Assembly: GCA_937890745.1 (NCBI GenBank)
Contig: CALADH010000032.1
Coordinates: forward strand, 1 to 8,758
Source: Scybalocola_A sp900557175
GTDB taxonomy: Bacteria > Bacillota > Clostridia > Lachnospirales > Lachnospiraceae
DNA length: 8,758 bases
Reading direction: 5' to 3'
A model generated the notes under the pieces. That model saw nothing but the letters and a program-made list of their open reading frames with translations, was not told the DNA's origin and ran no database searches. Of this stretch, positions 6,180-8,758 are shown piece by piece (the stretch's first letter is position 1; every line of letters begins with the position of its first letter). Made by a program: the position numbers and the translations under genes.

Positions 6180-8183
6180 CTACAAACTATATTTTTTACT
6201 TATTTCCAAAAACAACGCTTCGTATGCCGATCCCTTCTTATAAAACGCCGGAATTTGTCCGAGCGGCGCCGGCACCGTATAATGTCCCCGTTCATAACAT
6301 TTTCCGGTCCAAAAATGGATCCATTCTCCCTCAGGCACATAGACTTTCCATGTATCTTTGCCTCCAAGATAAACCGGCGCTACAAGAATATCCGGGCCAA
6401 ATAAATATTCTGTCTGAATCTGATACGCTTCCTCATCATCTTCATAATGAACAAAAAGCGGCCGCTGTACCGGAATGCCCCGCACGGCATTTTCTTCAAC
6501 AAGACTTTTTGTATATGGCGCAAGCGCTGTATACACATCAACAAGCCGGGCCAGCCGCACCATACAGTCATCATCGTCATAATACTGGAAATTTGTATCC
6601 GGACGGTTGCCCTCATGGGTCCGCATCACCGGCGTGAAAGCCGCCATTTCCGCCCAGCGCAGGAAAACCTCCTTTGTCCGCACATTATCAAAAAGTGATG
6701 TATAACCGCCGATATCGCTGTGATGCAGGCCACAGCCTGTCATACCCGCACTTAAAGCGCCGCAGATTACTGTTCTTAAGCCGTCATGCATACTAAAATC
6801 AACCGACTGGTCGCCCGCCCACAAAAGAACACAATATTTCTGACTTCCAAAGGCGCCGGCTCTCATAAAGTAAAGCGCCTCGCCAAGCTTTCCGGTATCC
6901 TTTAAGGCATCATAATTACACTTTGCCCAGCGTGCCGGCCAGCGATTATGCTCAATCATCGGTGATTCTCCGTTATAAAGACAAATATCATCGGTCGGAA
7001 GATATTCGCCAAAATCAGCCATCCAGCCGTCAATACCAATATCAATGGAATATTTAATAATAATATTTTTAAACCATTCATAAGCTTCAGGATTTGTCAG
7101 ATCAACAACGCCGCAGTAAAACTCGCCGAAATCAACAAGATAATCGCTGCCGTCACTCTTTACCGCAAAATAACCTTTTTCTTTGCCTTCTTTGTAAAGC
7201 TCACCGTCATTAACAAGATACGGATTGACATAACCAAGATATTTTATATTCCGCTCATGAAGCTCTTGAATACGTTTCGGAAGATCCGGATACATTTCAC
7301 GGTGATAATGCCAGTCCCACTGAAGCCGCTTGCCAAACGACGTCACACGCTTGCCGCACCAGTCCTGACACCACACGCCCGATACTTTAATCCCTTTTTC
7401 AAGCGTCTTTTCAAGCAGTCCGAAAGCGCGCTCACTGCCGCCCTGCACGCCGATAATAAGTCCGTTATACACCCAGTTTGGAAGCTTTGGCTGCCGCCCT
7501 GTAAAAGCTGTCAATTTTTCAAGAAGACTTATAAAATCCGGTGCCGCCTCAATTCTTATTTGTTTTGGGACTTCCCAAAACTGCAGCTCATGAAAATCTG
7601 CATTTTTAAAATTAAAATCTGCATAAGCCGTTGAATCCGCATGGAGATAATAATGCTTTGATGACACAAATGTCGGCTCAGGGTAATTCGTATTATAATA
7701 ATCGCCGCCGGCCTTATTTTCTACATCTGAACGCCATGTCACATACGTCGTCTTATCGCGTCCTACCCCCGGCTCGCTCGTCCAAAGCGGGAAGTTTCGT
7801 CCCCGTAAATTAAAATAAGACATCTGCTCGCCGCAGCCATAACATTTTTCATCTTTATCCGCGGCCAGTCTGAACCAAAAACGATTGATCTGTGTATCCA
7901 TGCATTTAAAATTGAGCGTGCATAAATCACCATTTAAAGCAACATCAGCCATCAGCTTATCTCCGAAATAAAGCTGTACGCCGTCCTTTGTTTTCTCCGT
8001 TTTTGAAAGCAGCAAAGGCTGCCTGAGAACCACATAGTCCTCAATTTGAAAGTTTCCCCTGTACATATCTACTGTTTCTTTGCCACAGCCGACATAAACC
8101 ATTGGATTTTCAGGCGTATGCGACAAAATCACCTGCCCCCTGCAGACTAATGAAAAACTGTCATTTCCGTGTAAAAGCTCCAT
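6180..8183 (-). CDS. yihQ: GH31 sulfoquinovosidase (YihQ-like), cytoplasmic
   Basis: Predicted to hydrolyse alpha-sulfoquinovosides, such as sulfoquinovosyl glycerol from plant sulfolipid, releasing sulfoquinovose for sulfoglycolysis. I place the start at the ATG at 8183 (667 residues; E. coli YihQ has about 678): AAGGAGG sits six bases upstream, while the upstream TTG (8222) and ATG (8213) lack such a site. An N-terminal beta domain covers about 1-215, the barrel about 225-560 and a C-terminal beta domain the rest. The nucleophile is Asp390 in WMADFGEYLP and the acid/base Asp458 in WAGDQ. The sulfonate-pocket set described for E. coli YihQ (Gln-Gln-Arg-Trp-Tyr) is complete: Gln247 in GVQGG, Gln273 in QDW, Arg286 and Trp289 in FGKRLQW, and Tyr494 in HHSDIGGY. 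The spacing matches YihQ to within one residue. No signal peptide or membrane segment is visible, so substrate must be imported. It has its own promoter and terminator, and no sulfoglycolysis genes are adjacent. An ordinary alpha-glucosidase or xylosidase is unlikely given these residues. The symbol is by homology. Confidence 0.93.
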   Translation of the reverse strand: MELLHGNDSFSLVCRGQVILSHTPENPMVYVGCGKETVDMYRGNFQIEDYVVLRQPLLLSKTEKTKDGVQLYFGDKLMADVALNGDLCTLNFKCMDTQINRFWFRLAADKDEKCYGCGEQMSYFNLRGRNFPLWTSEPGVGRDKTTYVTWRSDVENKAGGDYYNTNYPEPTFVSSKHYYLHADSTAYADFNFKNADFHELQFWEVPKQIRIEAAPDFISLLEKLTAFTGRQPKLPNWVYNGLIIGVQGGSERAFGLLEKTLEKGIKVSGVWCQDWCGKRVTSFGKRLQWDWHYHREMYPDLPKRIQELHERNIKYLGYVNPYLVNDGELYKEGKEKGYFAVKSDGSDYLVDFGEFYCGVVDLTNPEAYEWFKNIIIKYSIDIGIDGWMADFGEYLPTDDICLYNGESPMIEHNRWPARWAKCNYDALKDTGKLGEALYFMRAGAFGSQKYCVLLWAGDQSVDFSMHDGLRTVICGALSAGMTGCGLHHSDIGGYTSLFDNVRTKEVFLRWAEMAAFTPVMRTHEGNRPDTNFQYYDDDDCMVRLARLVDVYTALAPYTKSLVEENAVRGIPVQRPLFVHYEDDEEAYQIQTEYLFGPDILVAPVYLGGKDTWKVYVPEGEWIHFWTGKCYERGHYTVPAPLGQIPAFYKKGSAYEALFLEISKKYSL

Positions 8184-8189
8184 AACCTG

Positions 8190-8196
8190 CCTCCTT
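8190..8196 (-). promoter_or_regulatory. Strong Shine-Dalgarno that fixes the sulfoquinovosidase start
   Basis: AAGGAGG on the minus strand, six bases before the ATG at 8183. It lies inside the longer reading frame that begins with TTG at 8222, so that longer frame is unlikely to be the translated form. Confidence 0.9.
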
Positions 8197-8275
8197 CGCA
8201 CACCACATCGCATTTCAAACAAAACATTTAATTATATTTCAGTTCAAAAAGCGGTATTTCATATAGTTAATTACT

Positions 8276-8303
8276 ATTTTACTAGTACTTTTCAGGAAGT
8301 CAA
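8276..8303 (-). promoter_or_regulatory. Predicted sigma-A promoter of the sulfoquinovosidase gene
   Basis: TTGACT (8303-8298) and TAAAAT (8281-8276), each five of six to consensus, are separated by 16 bases. The predicted start near 8269 gives a leader of about 86 bases. The arms ATAGT (8263-8267) and ACTAT (8273-8277) form a short palindrome over the -10 and start site, and ACTAGT lies in the spacer. Either could be a repressor site, but both are short and AT-rich. A TATAAT further downstream (8238-8233) has no matching -35. Confidence 0.7.
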
Positions 8304-8564
8304 GTATTTTTGATTAAATCTTTTAATTTTATGTGTGAGTCATCCTCTGTGTTTACTCAAACGATATTCTTACCATTTCAGCAAAATCCCGGTTGTAAGC
8401 AGCCTTTTTTCTCTTACAAAGCCACATTTTTCTTAAAAATCATTCGAAGTTTGCGTTAAGAAGTTCGTACGCAGGTTTTACGAAAACCATAACGAACATT
8501 TTACGAAAATCCGCTTAAAAAGTTACATGAATTTATAATGCAATACATGAAGTGATGTATAGAA
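8304..8564. other. AT-rich non-coding stretch upstream of the sulfoquinovosidase promoter
   Basis: No credible gene on either strand. It holds two direct copies of TTTTACGAAAA (8476-8486 and 8499-8509). The second lies within a 14-mer whose reverse complement is in the GH84 leader hairpin. Also present are related CG-containing words nearby (GTTCGTACG, AACGAAC), an inverted repeat TTGTAAG/CTTACAA (8393-8399 and 8413-8419), and a small hairpin ATACAT/ATGTAT (8543-8548 and 8555-8560). A regulator-binding region is possible but unproven. Confidence 0.5.
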
Positions 8565-8702
8565 CAAAGCGGACAAGTCCGCTTCGAACTCCCTAAATCC
8601 CTCAATCCTTGAGGGACTTGCTCCGCTTTGCGCGCCAGATGCAGACTGCCGTAGGCAGTCACAGACTGTAGACAAAGGGACTATCGGTAAATACCGTTTT
8701 TT
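8565..8702. repeat. Multi-hairpin palindromic element, likely a dispersed repeat or small structured RNA
   Basis: CAAAGCGGA (8565-8573) plus CAAGTCC (8574-8580) pair with GGACTTG (8614-8620) plus TCCGCTTTG (8622-8630): 16 pairs with one bulged C at 8621. Two local hairpins compete with that long stem: GCGGA-CAAG-TCCGC (8569-8582) and TCCCTCAA-TCC-TTGAGGGA (8598-8616). A perfect seven-pair hairpin GACTGCC-GTA-GGCAGTC (8644-8660) follows, overlapped and followed by direct copies of CAGACTG (8642-8648, 8662-8668). CGGT-AAAT-ACCG with six T residues (8685-8702) then resembles a short plus-strand terminator. No reading frame explains the structure. Part of it (TGCATCTGGC and GCGGAGC on the minus strand) recurs at the left edge. 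Confidence 0.6.
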
Positions 8703-8758
8703 GGCTTCCCAATCTTAAAATAAGAATCTCCCGTAGAAATCGGTGTTTTCTATACCTG

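Noticed and set aside
6224..6637. 137-residue plus-strand frame opposite the sulfoquinovosidase
   Set aside because: Antisense to conserved GH31 sequence, no family resemblance and no ribosome site; the same holds for the frame at 7257-7634.
8391..8410. Small hairpin GGTTG-TAAG-CAGCC followed by six T residues on the plus strand
   Set aside because: Five pairs including a wobble, with no plus-strand gene upstream to terminate.
8353..8427. 24-codon minus-strand frame upstream of the sulfoquinovosidase
   Set aside because: No good ribosome site, no recognisable peptide, and it lies upstream of the predicted promoter.
8715..8758. Possible end of a gene entering from the right on the minus strand
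   Set aside because: Two frames are open for only about 13 and 31 codons before stops and overlap the hairpin-rich repeat; nothing in them is recognisable as a protein family.

Overview
The window looks like chromosomal DNA from a gut Firmicute, most likely a Lachnospiraceae-type clostridium. Supporting signs are AT-rich intergenic DNA with moderate-GC genes, consensus sigma-A promoters and AGGAGG-type ribosome sites, a T-box leader, a non-canonical VKTGD cell-wall sorting motif, and a multi-CBM surface glycosidase with a Ser/Glu/Thr-rich stalk. The species cannot be named from sequence alone.

Layout, with all genes and signals on the minus strand. At the right end (about 8304-8758) lies non-coding DNA with an elaborate palindromic element (8565-8630 and flanks) that resembles a dispersed repeat. 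Next, with its own promoter (8276-8303) and ribosome site (8190-8196), comes a cytoplasmic GH31 enzyme (8183 to 6180). It carries every residue of the sulfoquinovosidase signature known from E. coli YihQ. It ends at a strong intrinsic terminator (6109-6156). A 190-base promoter/leader region with a conspicuous hairpin follows. Then comes an 1855-residue secreted, wall-anchored GH84 beta-N-acetylglucosaminidase/hyaluronidase-like protein (5918 to 351), with discoidin-type carbohydrate-binding domains, a FIVAR module, an Ig-like domain and a long repetitive stalk. Immediately after its stop codon are a perfect TTGACA-17-TATAAT promoter and a T-box riboswitch (about 302-63). The T-box's target gene lies beyond the left edge. 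Its UGGA antiterminator bulge and a plausible UGU specifier suggest it senses tRNA-Cys.

The two enzymes seem to be separate transcription units with different substrates. The surface GH84 trims GlcNAc from host or dietary glycans. The intracellular GH31 releases sulfoquinovose from plant-sulfolipid-derived glycosides. No sulfoglycolysis, transporter or regulator genes are in the window. Two details hint at shared regulation or genome dynamics. An identical 14-base near-palindrome lies upstream of both genes. The 10-mer TGCATCTGGC followed by GCGGAGC occurs at both window ends in inverted orientation.
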